Source of the DNA: Arthrobacter silvisoli | GTDB taxonomy: Bacteria > Actinomycetota > Actinomycetes > Actinomycetales > Micrococcaceae | Length of the DNA stretch: 64,000 nucleotides | Reading direction: 5' to 3' | Assembly: GCF_003369445.1 (NCBI RefSeq) | Contig: NZ_QRCU01000015.1 | Span: 1 to 64,000 of the forward strand | Part shown: positions 38,220 to 47,283 of the stretch, one piece after another | Position numbering within the stretch: the stretch's first letter is position 1 | How the letters are laid out: each line of letters begins with the position of its first letter | Made by a program: the position numbers and the translations under genes | Notes under the pieces: model-generated | The model's input: only the letters and a program-made list of their open reading frames with translations | Database searches by the model: none | What the model was told of the DNA's origin: nothing

Positions 38220-39423
38220 AGTACGACGGCGGCTGCCAGCCGCTGCTTGCGGCCCAGGCTTCCATCCGTGGCAGCGCCTGCCCGGTGAACCAGGGTTCCT
38301 TCGCTTCGGCGTAGCGGGCAGTGCCGGCGTCGTCGGCGAACTGCGCGGACAACTGTTCCTTCTCCATGGCGTAGTCCGCCCGGGCCTCCGCGTCGCAGCG
38401 CAGCCAGTCCCGGAAGAGGAGGGCGTAGCGCCAGCCCGGACTGCCGGCCACGCGGAGGTGGACATTGACTGCCTGTCCCGGGTCGGCGTTCGCGTGGAAC
38501 CGCTTCTGCCAGAGGTCCGGATCTTCGGATCCGGGCTTTGCCGTGTCCCGCCACGCACCGGGAACCGCGGGGAAGCCGGCGTCCGCCAGGGCGGGGGCAA
38601 GGCCGTCCGCCGTCGCGAGCGAATCAACGGTGAGCTGCAGGTCAATGACGTCCTTGGCAGGCAGCCCGGGGACCGCCGTCGAGCCGATGTGGTCGACGGC
38701 CAGCAACTCCGGCGCAGCCTTCCGGATCCGCGCGGCGAGGCGTTCGGCGATGGCGGGCCAAGCAGGGTCGGGCGGCAGCAGCCGGGCGCTGCCTGGGCGT
38801 TCCGCGCGTGTGCCGTCGGCGAGGTTCGCGGCGAAGGGCAGCAGCCGCTCCGTCCACAGGCGGTCCACCCGGGCCACGATTTCCTCCCGCGAGCCGGTGT
38901 TGTCCAGGACCACGTCCGCCGCCGCCAGCCGTTCCTCGCGGGTGGCCTGCGCCGCGATCCGGGACCGCGCCTCGGCCTCGGCCATACCACGTTGTCCGGT
39001 CATTCTTTCGACGCGGAGTTCTTCCGGGGCATCGACGACCACCACCAGGTGGAAGTTGCTCCCCTGCCCGGTCTCGACGAGCAACGGGATGTCCTGGACC
39101 ACGATGCCGCGTGGATCAGCCGAAGACAGGAGTTCGGCGGCACGCGCGCGGACCAGCGGATGGACGATCCCGTTGAGGACCTCACGCCGGGCCGGGTCGG
39201 CGAACACGATCCCGCCCAGGCGGGCACGGTCCAGCCGGCCCCCCCGGTCCAGGATGTCCGGGCCGAAGGCGTCCACGATCCGGCGGAGTCCCTCGGTGCC
39301 GGGTTCGACGACCTCCCGGGCGATCACGTCGGCGTCGACCAGCACAGCCCCGAGCTCGCGGAACCGTTGGGCCACCAGGGATTTTCCGGAGGCGATCCCG
39401 CCCGTGAGTCCGATTTTCAACAC
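38215..39423 (-). CDS. coaE: dephospho-CoA kinase fused to a GrpB domain
   Basis: Bifunctional-looking protein, 402 residues. Residues 1-200 are dephospho-CoA kinase, the last step of coenzyme A synthesis: Walker A GLTGGIASGKS (about 5-15), VDADVIAREVV, the VVQDIPLLVETG strand and an LID segment around MTGQRGMAEAEARSRI. Residues about 215-395 form a GrpB/UPF0157 nucleotidyltransferase-like domain with VDHIGSTAVPGLPAKDVIDLQ and HLRVAGSPGW. The fusion is common in Micrococcaceae and mycobacteria; the GrpB domain is needed for stability or folding in mycobacterial CoaE, and its chemistry is unclear here. Confidence 0.95.
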   Translation of the reverse strand: MLKIGLTGGIASGKSLVAQRFRELGAVLVDADVIAREVVEPGTEGLRRIVDAFGPDILDRGGRLDRARLGGIVFADPARREVLNGIVHPLVRARAAELLSSADPRGIVVQDIPLLVETGQGSNFHLVVVVDAPEELRVERMTGQRGMAEAEARSRIAAQATREERLAAADVVLDNTGSREEIVARVDRLWTERLLPFAANLADGTRAERPGSARLLPPDPAWPAIAERLAARIRKAAPELLAVDHIGSTAVPGLPAKDVIDLQLTVDSLATADGLAPALADAGFPAVPGAWRDTAKPGSEDPDLWQKRFHANADPGQAVNVHLRVAGSPGWRYALLFRDWLRCDAEARADYAMEKEQLSAQFADDAGTARYAEAKEPWFTGQALPRMEAWAASSGWQPPSYS

Positions 39424-39480
39424 CCCTCCACCCTAAGCCCGGGCACGGGGCGCCCCAGCCAGCCGGCTTAGAATTGGTCA

Positions 39481-40182
39481 GTGCCAGAACAAGAGACCCG
39501 GGCCACGGCGTACACCACCCTTGCGGCCGGCGGCGACCTCCGCCATGAACTCGAGATCAAACGCTCCCGCTTCATCACCGTGCTGCGCCGTTCCGCGGAC
39601 GAGGACGCGGCCCGGTCCCTCGTGGCGGATCTGCGCAAGGAGTTCCATGACGCACGGCACCACTGCTCGGCCTTCGTGCTCGGTGCCGACCGTGATATCC
39701 AGCGTTCCAGTGACGACGGCGAACCGTCGGGCACGGCCGGCATTCCGATGCTGGAGGCGCTGGTCAAACGCGAGACCATGCCCGGAGTGAGCGACCTGAG
39801 CGACATCAGTGCCGTCGTCGTGCGCTATTTCGGCGGCATCCTCCTCGGCGCCGGCGGCCTGGTCCGTGCCTATTCCGAATCGGTGTCCTCCGCGCTGGAC
39901 GCCGCGCCTTTGGTCCGGCGGAGCCGGCTGCGGATCTGTGCGGTGCCCGTACCGCACGCCCAGGCGGGCCGGCTGGAGAACGAACTGCGGGCGGCGGGAT
40001 TCGTCATGGCGGACAGCAGCTACGAGGCGGTCAATACCGTGCTGCGGCTCGCGTTGCCGGACAACGCTGCAGACATCGCCGACGCCGGTGCGCGCCTTGC
40101 CGCGCTGACGGCGGGCAGCGCCGGGCTTCTGCCGCAGGGCACCGAATGGATCGATACCGGGCTGGACATGTCCTCCCCGTGA
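39481..40182 (+). CDS. YigZ/IMPACT family protein
   Basis: UPF0029 (YigZ/IMPACT) protein, 233 residues. The N-terminal domain has HELEIKRSRFITVL, the HHCSAFVLG stretch, SDDGEPSGTAGIPML (about residues 77-91) and AVVVRYFGGILLGAGGLVRAY (shown in part). A ferredoxin-like C-terminal domain follows. The bacterial role is unclear, and nucleic-acid binding has been suggested for the fold. GTG 39481 is the start of the conserved part with no strong ribosome-binding site; it is divergent from coaE with 57 nt between. It ends about 90 nt before the rpsA terminator. Confidence 0.9.
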   Translation: MPEQETRATAYTTLAAGGDLRHELEIKRSRFITVLRRSADEDAARSLVADLRKEFHDARHHCSAFVLGADRDIQRSSDDGEPSGTAGIPMLEALVKRETMPGVSDLSDISAVVVRYFGGILLGAGGLVRAYSESVSSALDAAPLVRRSRLRICAVPVPHAQAGRLENELRAAGFVMADSSYEAVNTVLRLALPDNAADIADAGARLAALTAGSAGLLPQGTEWIDTGLDMSSP

Positions 40183-40261
40183 AGCCGGCAGTGGACATGG
40201 CAGCACTATGTCCACCGGCGGGCCCACGCATTGGACGTGTGCTGAAATGATCCCGCGTTGG

Positions 40262-40304
40262 CGTTAAACGGAAGGCGCCCCCTCCAAAGGGAGGGGGCGC
40301 CTTC
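40262..40304 (-). terminator. intrinsic terminator of rpsA
   Basis: A perfect 15-bp GC-rich stem (40271-40285 and 40290-40304) with a 4-nt loop, followed on the minus strand by CGTTTAACG. It lies 37 nt past the rpsA stop and can also stop plus-strand reading from the yigZ gene. Confidence 0.85.
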
Positions 40305-40340
40305 GTGGCTATTCAGCTGTTCCCGTCAGGGAGAGCGGAA

Positions 40341-41816
40341 TCAGTTGCCGGTGAGCTTCTCGCGCAGGGCGGCGAGGGCCTCGTCCGAAGCCAGGGTGCC
40401 CGAGGAAGCCTCGGAAGCAGCCGGCTCGGAGGAGTAGCTGGTGGCAGCAGACTCGTTGTCGCCGGAAGCGGCGGCAGCGGCGTCGTCAGCAGCGTGCTGT
40501 GCAACCTGCTTCTTGTGGGCTTCCCAACGGGCCTGGGCGTCAGCGTACTGCTGCTCCCAAGCGGCGCGCTGTGCTTCGTAGCCTTCGAGCCATTCGTTGG
40601 ACTCGGGGTCGAAGCCCTCGGGGTACTTGTAGTTGCCCTCTTCGTCGTACTCTGCGGCCATGCCGTACAGAGCCGGGTCGAACTCGGTGCTGTCGGCGTC
40701 AACGCCCTCGTTCGCCTGCTTGAGGGAGAGGGAGATGCGGCGGCGCTCGAGGTCGATGTCGATGACCTTGACGAACAGTTCGTCGCCAACAGAGACAACC
40801 TGCTCAGCCAGTTCGACGTGGCGGACAGCCAGCTCGGAGATGTGGACGAGGCCTTCGATGCCGTCTTCGACGCGGACGAACGCACCGAACGGAACGAGCT
40901 TGGTGACCTTACCCGGAACAACCTGGCCGAGGGCGTGGGTGCGGGCGAAGGTCTGCCACGGGTCTTCCTGCGTAGCCTTGAGCGACAGGGAGACACGCTC
41001 GCGGTCCAGATCCACTTCGAGGACCTCGACGGTGACTTCCTGGCCGACCTCGACAACCTCGGACGGGTGGTCGATGTGCTTCCAGGACAGCTCGGAAACG
41101 TGAACCAGGCCGTCTACGCCGCCCAGGTCCACGAAGGCACCGAAGTTGACGATGGAGGAAACGACGCCAGGACGGACCTGGCCCTTTTCCAGCTTGTTGA
41201 GGAAGGTGGAGCGGACCTCGGACTGGGTCTGCTCGAGCCATGCACGGCGGGACAGCACAACGTTGTTGCGGTTCTTGTCCAGCTCGATGATCTTGGCTTC
41301 GATCTGCTGACCGATGTACGGAGCCAGGTCGCGCACGCGGCGCATCTCGACGAGCGATGCGGGGAGGAAGCCGCGCAGGCCGATGTCGAGGATAAGACCA
41401 CCCTTGACGACCTCGATGACGGTACCGGTGACAACACCGTCTTCTTCCTTGACCTTCTCGATGTCGCCCCAAGCACGCTCGTACTGAGCGCGCTTCTTGG
41501 AGAGGATCAGGCGGCCTTCTTTGTCTTCCTTGGTGAGCACCAGGGCTTCGACCTGATCGCCGACGGCGACAACGTCGCCCGGATCAACGTCGTGCTTGAT
41601 GGAAAGCTCGCGGGAGGGGATGACACCTTCGGTCTTGTAACCGATGTCGAGCAGAACTTCGTCGCGGTCGACCTTGACGACGGTACCTTCGACGAGGTCA
41701 CCGTCGTTGAAGTACTTGATGGTGGCGTCGACTGCTGCGAGGAAGTCCTCGGCGGTGCCGATGTCGTTGATCGCGACGACGGGGGCACCGGGCTTCTCGG
41801 TGGAGGTGATGGTCAT
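40341..41816 (-). CDS. rpsA: 30S ribosomal protein S1
   Basis: Ribosomal protein S1, 491 residues, with four S1 OB-fold domains (from about residues 35, 120, 205 and 290). The last two have the strong RNA-binding forms GGVDGLVHVSELSWKHIDHP and DGIEGLVHISELAVRHVE. The actinobacterial type has four domains rather than the six of E. coli, plus a disordered acidic/Ala-Ser tail (about 380-491). It binds mRNA at the small subunit. The 228-nt leader up to the deacetylase gene carries no other gene; autoregulation of S1 is common but no fold was identified. Confidence 0.97.
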   Translation of the reverse strand: MTITSTEKPGAPVVAINDIGTAEDFLAAVDATIKYFNDGDLVEGTVVKVDRDEVLLDIGYKTEGVIPSRELSIKHDVDPGDVVAVGDQVEALVLTKEDKEGRLILSKKRAQYERAWGDIEKVKEEDGVVTGTVIEVVKGGLILDIGLRGFLPASLVEMRRVRDLAPYIGQQIEAKIIELDKNRNNVVLSRRAWLEQTQSEVRSTFLNKLEKGQVRPGVVSSIVNFGAFVDLGGVDGLVHVSELSWKHIDHPSEVVEVGQEVTVEVLEVDLDRERVSLSLKATQEDPWQTFARTHALGQVVPGKVTKLVPFGAFVRVEDGIEGLVHISELAVRHVELAEQVVSVGDELFVKVIDIDLERRRISLSLKQANEGVDADSTEFDPALYGMAAEYDEEGNYKYPEGFDPESNEWLEGYEAQRAAWEQQYADAQARWEAHKKQVAQHAADDAAAAASGDNESAATSYSSEPAASEASSGTLASDEALAALREKLTGN

Positions 41817-42044
41817 GTAGTAGGGGCTCCGTTGTGGATAGTGTGTCGGTCAGGCAAACCGCCCGCTTCCCGTTCCGGGATCCGGGACACAGCGCAAGGC
41901 CGGGTCATCCTGAATTGTGGATTGTATTGATCGCGTGCACGTAGTACACGCCCGTTTATTCTAGTCGCACCCGCCAACAAGGGTCAAAATGGGCGCCGCC
42001 GCGGCCCTCCTGTTACCTCCAGGGCCAGGTTCCTCCCCTCACCT

Positions 42045-43004
42045 CTACTTCAGCTGCCTTGCCACTTCGCCGAGGCGGGCGAAAACCACTCCCCGGTCCA
42101 GCAACCGGGGCAGCGCCGCAGCGTAGCCGGCAGCGGTGCCGCTGGCCGGGTGGTTGAAATGCGAAATCACGATGTCGCCGCCACCCACCCCGGCCAGTTC
42201 GCCCGTCACCTGCGCGGGACTGAAGGTAGCCCCGGCGTCGCCGTTCACGCTGAAGTTCACCGGCACCTGGCCGAGCCGCCGCGCAATGGCGGCCGCGACG
42301 TCGTCGTAATGGGCGGTTCCCGAACGGAAGAAGACGCACGGCTTGCCGCTCAGCCGCTCCACCACCGCCTTCGCATCCATCAGTTCGTCGTACACCTCGC
42401 CGACGCTCGCCGTCCCGGGAATCCCGTACGCCTGGCGCCCGTCCACGGAGAGGGGCCGGTGCAGGGCGCCGTGGTTCGCCAGTTCGAACAGCGGGTCCGC
42501 GCCGAGTTCCGCAGCGCGCGCGGGGTTGGCCGCGATCCAGCGCCCGTTGAGGAACAGCGTGGCGGGAACGTTGAGCTTGCGGAGGGTGTCGAGGAGCCGC
42601 TCGTCGCAGTCCGCTCCCCCGGGACCGCCGCAGGCATCGAAAGTGAGAACGGCTTTGCCGGAGCTGCTGCGCGTGGCGACCCCGCTGACGTGCATACCCC
42701 ACTCCGCGGGCTGCCGGCCGCCGTACCGGGCGACGACGGCCTCCCGGGAGAGCGGTGCCGGGCGCTTGCCTGCAGGAAGGAGCCCGGAATGTGTTGCGGA
42801 GGCCGCGGGGGCCTCCTGCACGGAAACAGCCGACGGCGTGGCAGTCCCTTGCGGTCCGGGCGCCCCGCCGCGCTGTCCGGGTCCGGCGCAAGCGCCGAGC
42901 GCCGCGGCCGCCAGTCCGGCGGCAGCAAGCAGTACGGTGCGGCGACCGGCTGCGGCAAGGTGACCGGCCCCGGATTCGGTGCCGGCGATGATGGAGTCCC
43001 CCAT
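42045..43004 (-). CDS. polysaccharide deacetylase lipoprotein (NodB-type)
   Basis: Exported carbohydrate esterase family 4-type protein, 319 residues. The N-terminus has a twin-arginine-like GRRT before a hydrophobic stretch and the lipobox LGAC (cysteine about residue 39), so it is probably a membrane-anchored lipoprotein. The NodB domain shows LTFDACGG (about 119-126) with only one of the usual two aspartates, a zinc-like NHGALHRPL, FFRSGTAHYDD and VISHFNHP near the end. A TFDAC clade of deacetylases exists, so activity is plausible. Cell-wall glycan N-deacetylation is the likely role. Confidence 0.85.
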   Translation of the reverse strand: MGDSIIAGTESGAGHLAAAGRRTVLLAAAGLAAAALGACAGPGQRGGAPGPQGTATPSAVSVQEAPAASATHSGLLPAGKRPAPLSREAVVARYGGRQPAEWGMHVSGVATRSSSGKAVLTFDACGGPGGADCDERLLDTLRKLNVPATLFLNGRWIAANPARAAELGADPLFELANHGALHRPLSVDGRQAYGIPGTASVGEVYDELMDAKAVVERLSGKPCVFFRSGTAHYDDVAAAIARRLGQVPVNFSVNGDAGATFSPAQVTGELAGVGGGDIVISHFNHPASGTAAGYAAALPRLLDRGVVFARLGEVARQLK

Positions 43005-43061
43005 GGATTCCTGTTCTGTTATGGCCCGCCGGAGCGGGAGGTGGTGCTGGTGTTTGTGCGG

Positions 43062-44360
43062 TTAGAAGTGGGTGGCGCAGTGCGCCGGGCGTTCGACGGC
43101 GAACAGTTGCTGGGCGCGGAACGCCGCGCCGGGCGTATGCTCCTGGATCCGCCCGGCCGCCAGGAGGGTGAGCGGACTGACCGCGCCGAGGTAGATCGAG
43201 CCGAGGTCCGCGACGTCGAGGACCAGGTCCGGTGCAGCGCCCGGCGGCGCCGGTACCACCGTGGCCCGGCTCTCCGCGGCATCCAGGACCCAGCGCCCTT
43301 CAGCGTGGCCCAGGCCGTCGCTGACGTCAAGCACCAGGCGTCCGCCGCCGGCGTAGCTCCTGGCAGAGAGCGCAGCGGGGACGTTGAGGATCCGCAGCCA
43401 CAGCATGTCCCGGTGGTCCGAATCCGTGACGCAGCGTGGGTCGGCCAAGGCCCAGGCCAGCGGATCGTTGACCGGCGCGTCCTGCCAGCTGACCTGCTCC
43501 ACCAGGTCGATGCTGCCCAGGAACTGCCACAGCTCCAGGTACGCGGCGTCGCCCGCTGCCACGATGTCCAGAACCTCCACCGTGTAGGGCTTGCTGTCCC
43601 AGCCGGCGAACTTGTAGGAGACGTAGCCGTCCACGGCGCCGTCGGCGTCGTAGTGCAGGGCGCATTTGACCGCCCGGTCCGCATTGCCATCGCGGCCCAG
43701 GGCGCCGGAGACGTGCCTGCGGTAGAAGTCCTGCCGCACGATCGACCCCGGGGTGCGGCGGTGTGCCAGCTCGAACAGGCCAGGGGCGAGTTCCAGGAGG
43801 ACGGAAGGGTCCGCGATCTCCACGCTGCCCACGGCCTCATGCCGGAGCCGGAACTTCGGACCCGTGTCCACCTTGATGCTCCGTTCGAAGGTGGCAACGC
43901 CGAAGCCGAAGCGGCCGTAGATCGAAGCCTCGGAAGCGGTCAGTGCCGCCATCGCGGTCCCGGCAGCCTTCGCAGCCGCCAGGTCTTCCTCCATCATCCG
44001 CCGCAGCAGGCCCTTGCGGCGGTGCGTTCCGCGGACCGTGACCGCGCTGATCAGGTGGGTGCGCAGCTGCCGGCCGAAGCCGATATTGAGCTCCTTTTCG
44101 AAGCTGGCGAACGTAGCCACCGGATGCTCGGCGTCCAGCGCGTGGGACGGGGTGCCGCCGGTCAGGTACGCCCCGGCCAGCTCCCGACCGTCGGCCAGGT
44201 GCATTGCGATGATCTTGTCGATGTGTTCGTCGGCGCGTTGCTCGTCGTGGAAGCCGTGTCCCACGGCGCGGATCCAGTCGCGTGCCCGGCGGTAGCCGGG
44301 TTCGTCCCTGGGGGCGGACGGGAAGCGCTCGATGACGTAGTTTTCCTTGGGATCTGCCAC
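43062..44360 (-). CDS. Eis-like GNAT N-acetyltransferase
   Basis: Enhanced-intracellular-survival-type acetyltransferase, 432 residues. Architecture: an N-terminal GNAT domain with SAVTVRGTHRRKGLLRRMMEE (acetyl-CoA loop; shown in part, about residues 106-125), a second degenerate GNAT domain from about 165, and a C-terminal SCP2-like domain from about 320. The protein ends in a free Phe (CATHF), as in Mycobacterium Eis where the C-terminal carboxylate acts in catalysis. Eis relatives acetylate lysines or aminoglycosides; the substrate here is unknown. It lies between polA and the deacetylase gene and should have its own promoter. Confidence 0.9.
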   Translation of the reverse strand: MADPKENYVIERFPSAPRDEPGYRRARDWIRAVGHGFHDEQRADEHIDKIIAMHLADGRELAGAYLTGGTPSHALDAEHPVATFASFEKELNIGFGRQLRTHLISAVTVRGTHRRKGLLRRMMEEDLAAAKAAGTAMAALTASEASIYGRFGFGVATFERSIKVDTGPKFRLRHEAVGSVEIADPSVLLELAPGLFELAHRRTPGSIVRQDFYRRHVSGALGRDGNADRAVKCALHYDADGAVDGYVSYKFAGWDSKPYTVEVLDIVAAGDAAYLELWQFLGSIDLVEQVSWQDAPVNDPLAWALADPRCVTDSDHRDMLWLRILNVPAALSARSYAGGGRLVLDVSDGLGHAEGRWVLDAAESRATVVPAPPGAAPDLVLDVADLGSIYLGAVSPLTLLAAGRIQEHTPGAAFRAQQLFAVERPAHCATHF

Positions 44361-44370
44361 CCCACCGAGA

Positions 44371-44418
44371 CTAATCAGACAAAGCAGGGCGCGCCACCAT
44401 TCCGGCGGCGCGCCCTGC
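44371..44418 (-). terminator. intrinsic terminator of polA
   Basis: Perfect 12-bp stem (44384-44395 and 44407-44418) with an 11-nt loop, followed on the minus strand by TTTGTCTGATTAG. It begins 20 nt after the polA stop. Confidence 0.78.
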
Positions 44419-44438
44419 GTGCGGTTCCCTGCGGGACC

Positions 44439-47264
44439 TCAGTGGCCGGCGTCGTGCCAGCTGGTCCCGACGCCGATCTGGACGTCCAGCGGGACGCTCA
44501 GCTTTGCGGCCGAACCCATCTGCTCCGCCACCAGCTTCTCCACGGCGTCCCGCTCGCCCGGGGCGACTTCGAGCACGAGTTCGTCGTGGACCTGCAGGAG
44601 CATGCGGGACTTCAGGCCCTGGCCGGCCAGTTCCGCCGCGACGCCGAGCATGGCGCGCTTGATGATGTCCGCGGCCGAGCCCTGGATCGGTGAGTTCAGG
44701 GCGATGCGTTCGGCGAGTTCGCGGTGCTGCCGGTTGGTGCTGGTAAGGTCCGGCAGGTAACGGCGGCGGCCTTCGATGGTGGAGGTGTAGCCGTCGATGC
44801 GCGCCTGCTCGACGACGCCGCGCAGGTAGTCGCGTACGGCGCCGAAACGGTCGAAGTAGTCCTTCATGAGCGAGCGGGCCTCGTCCACCGAGATCTCCAG
44901 CTGCTTGGACAGGCCGAAGGACGTCAGCCCGTAGGCGAGGCCGTAGGACATCGCCTTGACCTTGGAGCGCATGGCGCTGGTGACGTCTTCCGGGGCCACG
45001 TTGAAGATATGCGAGCCGACATAGCGGTGCAGGTCTTCGCCCTCCCTGTAGGCCTGGATCAACCCTTCGTCCCCGGAGAGGTGGGCCATGATGCGCATTT
45101 CGATCTGCGAGTAGTCGGCGGAAAGCAGGCATTCATAGCCTTCGCTGACCACGAAGATCCCGCGCACCCGGCGGCCTTCCTCGCTGCGGACCGGGATGTT
45201 CTGCAGGTTCGGGTTGTTCGAGGAAATGCGGCCGGTGGCGGCGACGTTCTGGGCGTAGTCCGTATGGATGCGGCCATCCTCGGCCACGGATTTCTTGAGC
45301 GTTTCCACCATCTGGGCGAGCTTGGACGATTCACGGTGGGCCATGAGCTGGACCAGGAATTCGTGCCCGGTCTTCTCCAGGAGGGCCTTCAAGGAGGCCG
45401 CGTCCGTGGTGTAGCCGGACTTGATCTTCTTGGTCTTCGGCAGCCCGAGTTCCTCGAAGAGAACGGTTTGCAGCTGCTTGGGCGAACCCAGGTTCACCTC
45501 GTGGCCGATCGCCGCGAATGCCTGCTCCTGGGCGTGCTGGATCACCTTGGACAGGTCCGCGAGCTGTTCGTTCATGCGGTCCAGGGACACACCGATGCCG
45601 GCGAGTTCCATGCCGGCCAGCACCCGGGCGACCGGCAGTTCGAGAGTGGTCAGCAGCGCACTCGCCTGGCGGTCGCTGAGTTCCTTCTCGAAGTGCTTGC
45701 TGAGCGTGTGCCCGACGGCGGCCTGCCGTACGAGTTCGCTGGCCGCCGCGCCGTCCGGGCCATCGCCGAGGTCCAGTTCGAGCTGCCCGGAGGTGGAGGC
45801 CGCGGCTTCCAGGGTGATCTTCAGGTGGTGCTGGGCGAGTTCCGCCAGCTCGTAGCTGCGCCGGTCCGGTTCAATGAGATACCCGGAAATGGCGGTGTCG
45901 TCGACCACGCCTTCCAGGCCGAGCCCGCGGTGGTGCAAAGCCTTCAGCGCAGCCTTGAACTCGTGCATCACCTTGGCTTCCTCGGGGTCCGTCAGCCAGC
46001 CGGCGACCACGGCTTCGGCCGCGGCATCGAGCCTGGAGAGCTCTATGAAGGCCGCCCCGTTGCCACGGACGACGGCGAGGGCTTCGGCGTCGTACCCGAT
46101 CCGGCCGGGGACCAGCTGAACAGCCAGCGCGGAACGCATCCCGGCACCGGCGGCGAAGAACTCCTGCAGTTCCGCCGCGTCCTCCAGGACGGCGAAGTCA
46201 GGTGCGTCGATGGTGTCCGGAGCGGCGCCGGCCGTGTCGTCGCCATAGAGGTCGAAGAGCCGGGTGCGGAGGGTCTTGAATTCGAGTTCGTCGAAGAGTT
46301 CTTCGATGGCCTGGCGGATGGGCCGTGGCTCGGCGAGCTCGTCCAGGCCGACCGGGAGGTCCAGGTCCGTCAGCAGGTGGTTGAGGCGGCGGTTCCGTTT
46401 GACGGCGTCGATGTTCTCGCGGAGGGCCCCGCCCACCTTGCCGCCGATCGCGTCCAGGTTTTCCAGGATCCCGTCGAGGCCGCCGTAGAGGTTGATCCAC
46501 TTGGCTGCGGTCTTGGGGCCGACTCCGGGCACGCCGGCAAGGTTGTCCGCGGACTCACCCACCAGGGCGGCGAGGTCCGAGTAGCGGGACGGGGAGACGA
46601 AGTATTTTTCCTCAATGGCCGCGGCGTCCATGCGCGGGATATCGGAGACGCCCTTCCTCGGATAGAGGACGAAGACGTTGTCCGTGATGAGCTGGAACGT
46701 GTCGCGGTCGCCGGAGACGAGGAGCACTTCGAAGCCGGCCGCTTCGCCCTGCGCCGCGAGGGTGGCAAGGATGTCGTCGGCTTCGTAGCCGGGCATCTTG
46801 ATGGTCTTGATGTCCCAGGCGCGCATGACCCGTTCGATCAGGCCGATCTGGCCGCCGAACTCGGCCGGGGTCTCGTTGCGGCCGCCCTTGTATTCGCTGT
46901 ATTCGGCCTTGCGGAACGTGGTGTCATCCGAGACGTCGAAGGCCACTGCGACGTGGGTGGGTTTCTGGTCCCGGATGAGGTTGATCAGCATGGAGGTGAA
47001 GCCGTGCACGGCGTTGGTGTGCTGGCCCGCGGAGGTGGCGAAGTTTTCAGCCGGGAGTGCGTAGAAGGCGCGGAAGGCCATCGAGTGGCCGTCAAGCACC
47101 AGCAGCCGGGAGCGGCCACCGGCTGCGGTCCCGGGAACGGCGTCCGGAAGGGTCGCTGCGGAGGCGGGCGGGACTGCCGCTGACCCGGCGGCGGGGATTT
47201 CGATGGCTGTGTTGTCGATGGCCTGGTTTTCGACGGTACCGGCCGGTTTGGTTGTTTCGCTCAC
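44439..47264 (-). CDS. polA: DNA polymerase I
   Basis: DNA polymerase I, 941 residues, for gap filling in repair and Okazaki fragment maturation. The N-terminal 5' nuclease domain begins at RLLVLDGHSMAFRAFYAL (about residue 40) and has the helix-hairpin-helix GVPGVGPKTAAKWI. The middle exonuclease-like domain lacks the DxE pair and is probably inactive. The polymerase domain has DYSQIEMRIMAHLSGD, the O-helix-type RSKVKAMSYGLAYGLTSFGL and LLQVHDELVLEV. GTG 47264 is chosen; ATG 47285 is possible. The thioesterase gene diverges from 20 nt upstream. Confidence 0.96.
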   Translation of the reverse strand: MSETTKPAGTVENQAIDNTAIEIPAAGSAAVPPASAATLPDAVPGTAAGGRSRLLVLDGHSMAFRAFYALPAENFATSAGQHTNAVHGFTSMLINLIRDQKPTHVAVAFDVSDDTTFRKAEYSEYKGGRNETPAEFGGQIGLIERVMRAWDIKTIKMPGYEADDILATLAAQGEAAGFEVLLVSGDRDTFQLITDNVFVLYPRKGVSDIPRMDAAAIEEKYFVSPSRYSDLAALVGESADNLAGVPGVGPKTAAKWINLYGGLDGILENLDAIGGKVGGALRENIDAVKRNRRLNHLLTDLDLPVGLDELAEPRPIRQAIEELFDELEFKTLRTRLFDLYGDDTAGAAPDTIDAPDFAVLEDAAELQEFFAAGAGMRSALAVQLVPGRIGYDAEALAVVRGNGAAFIELSRLDAAAEAVVAGWLTDPEEAKVMHEFKAALKALHHRGLGLEGVVDDTAISGYLIEPDRRSYELAELAQHHLKITLEAAASTSGQLELDLGDGPDGAAASELVRQAAVGHTLSKHFEKELSDRQASALLTTLELPVARVLAGMELAGIGVSLDRMNEQLADLSKVIQHAQEQAFAAIGHEVNLGSPKQLQTVLFEELGLPKTKKIKSGYTTDAASLKALLEKTGHEFLVQLMAHRESSKLAQMVETLKKSVAEDGRIHTDYAQNVAATGRISSNNPNLQNIPVRSEEGRRVRGIFVVSEGYECLLSADYSQIEMRIMAHLSGDEGLIQAYREGEDLHRYVGSHIFNVAPEDVTSAMRSKVKAMSYGLAYGLTSFGLSKQLEISVDEARSLMKDYFDRFGAVRDYLRGVVEQARIDGYTSTIEGRRRYLPDLTSTNRQHRELAERIALNSPIQGSAADIIKRAMLGVAAELAGQGLKSRMLLQVHDELVLEVAPGERDAVEKLVAEQMGSAAKLSVPLDVQIGVGTSWHDAGH

Positions 47265-47283
47265 AGGTGCCAGCCTAGTTGCC

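Noticed and set aside
42150-44693. Plus-strand frame of 847 codons opposite the deacetylase and Eis-like genes
   Set aside because: Repetitive Gly/Arg/Val composition, no start context, and both opposing genes have clear family motifs.
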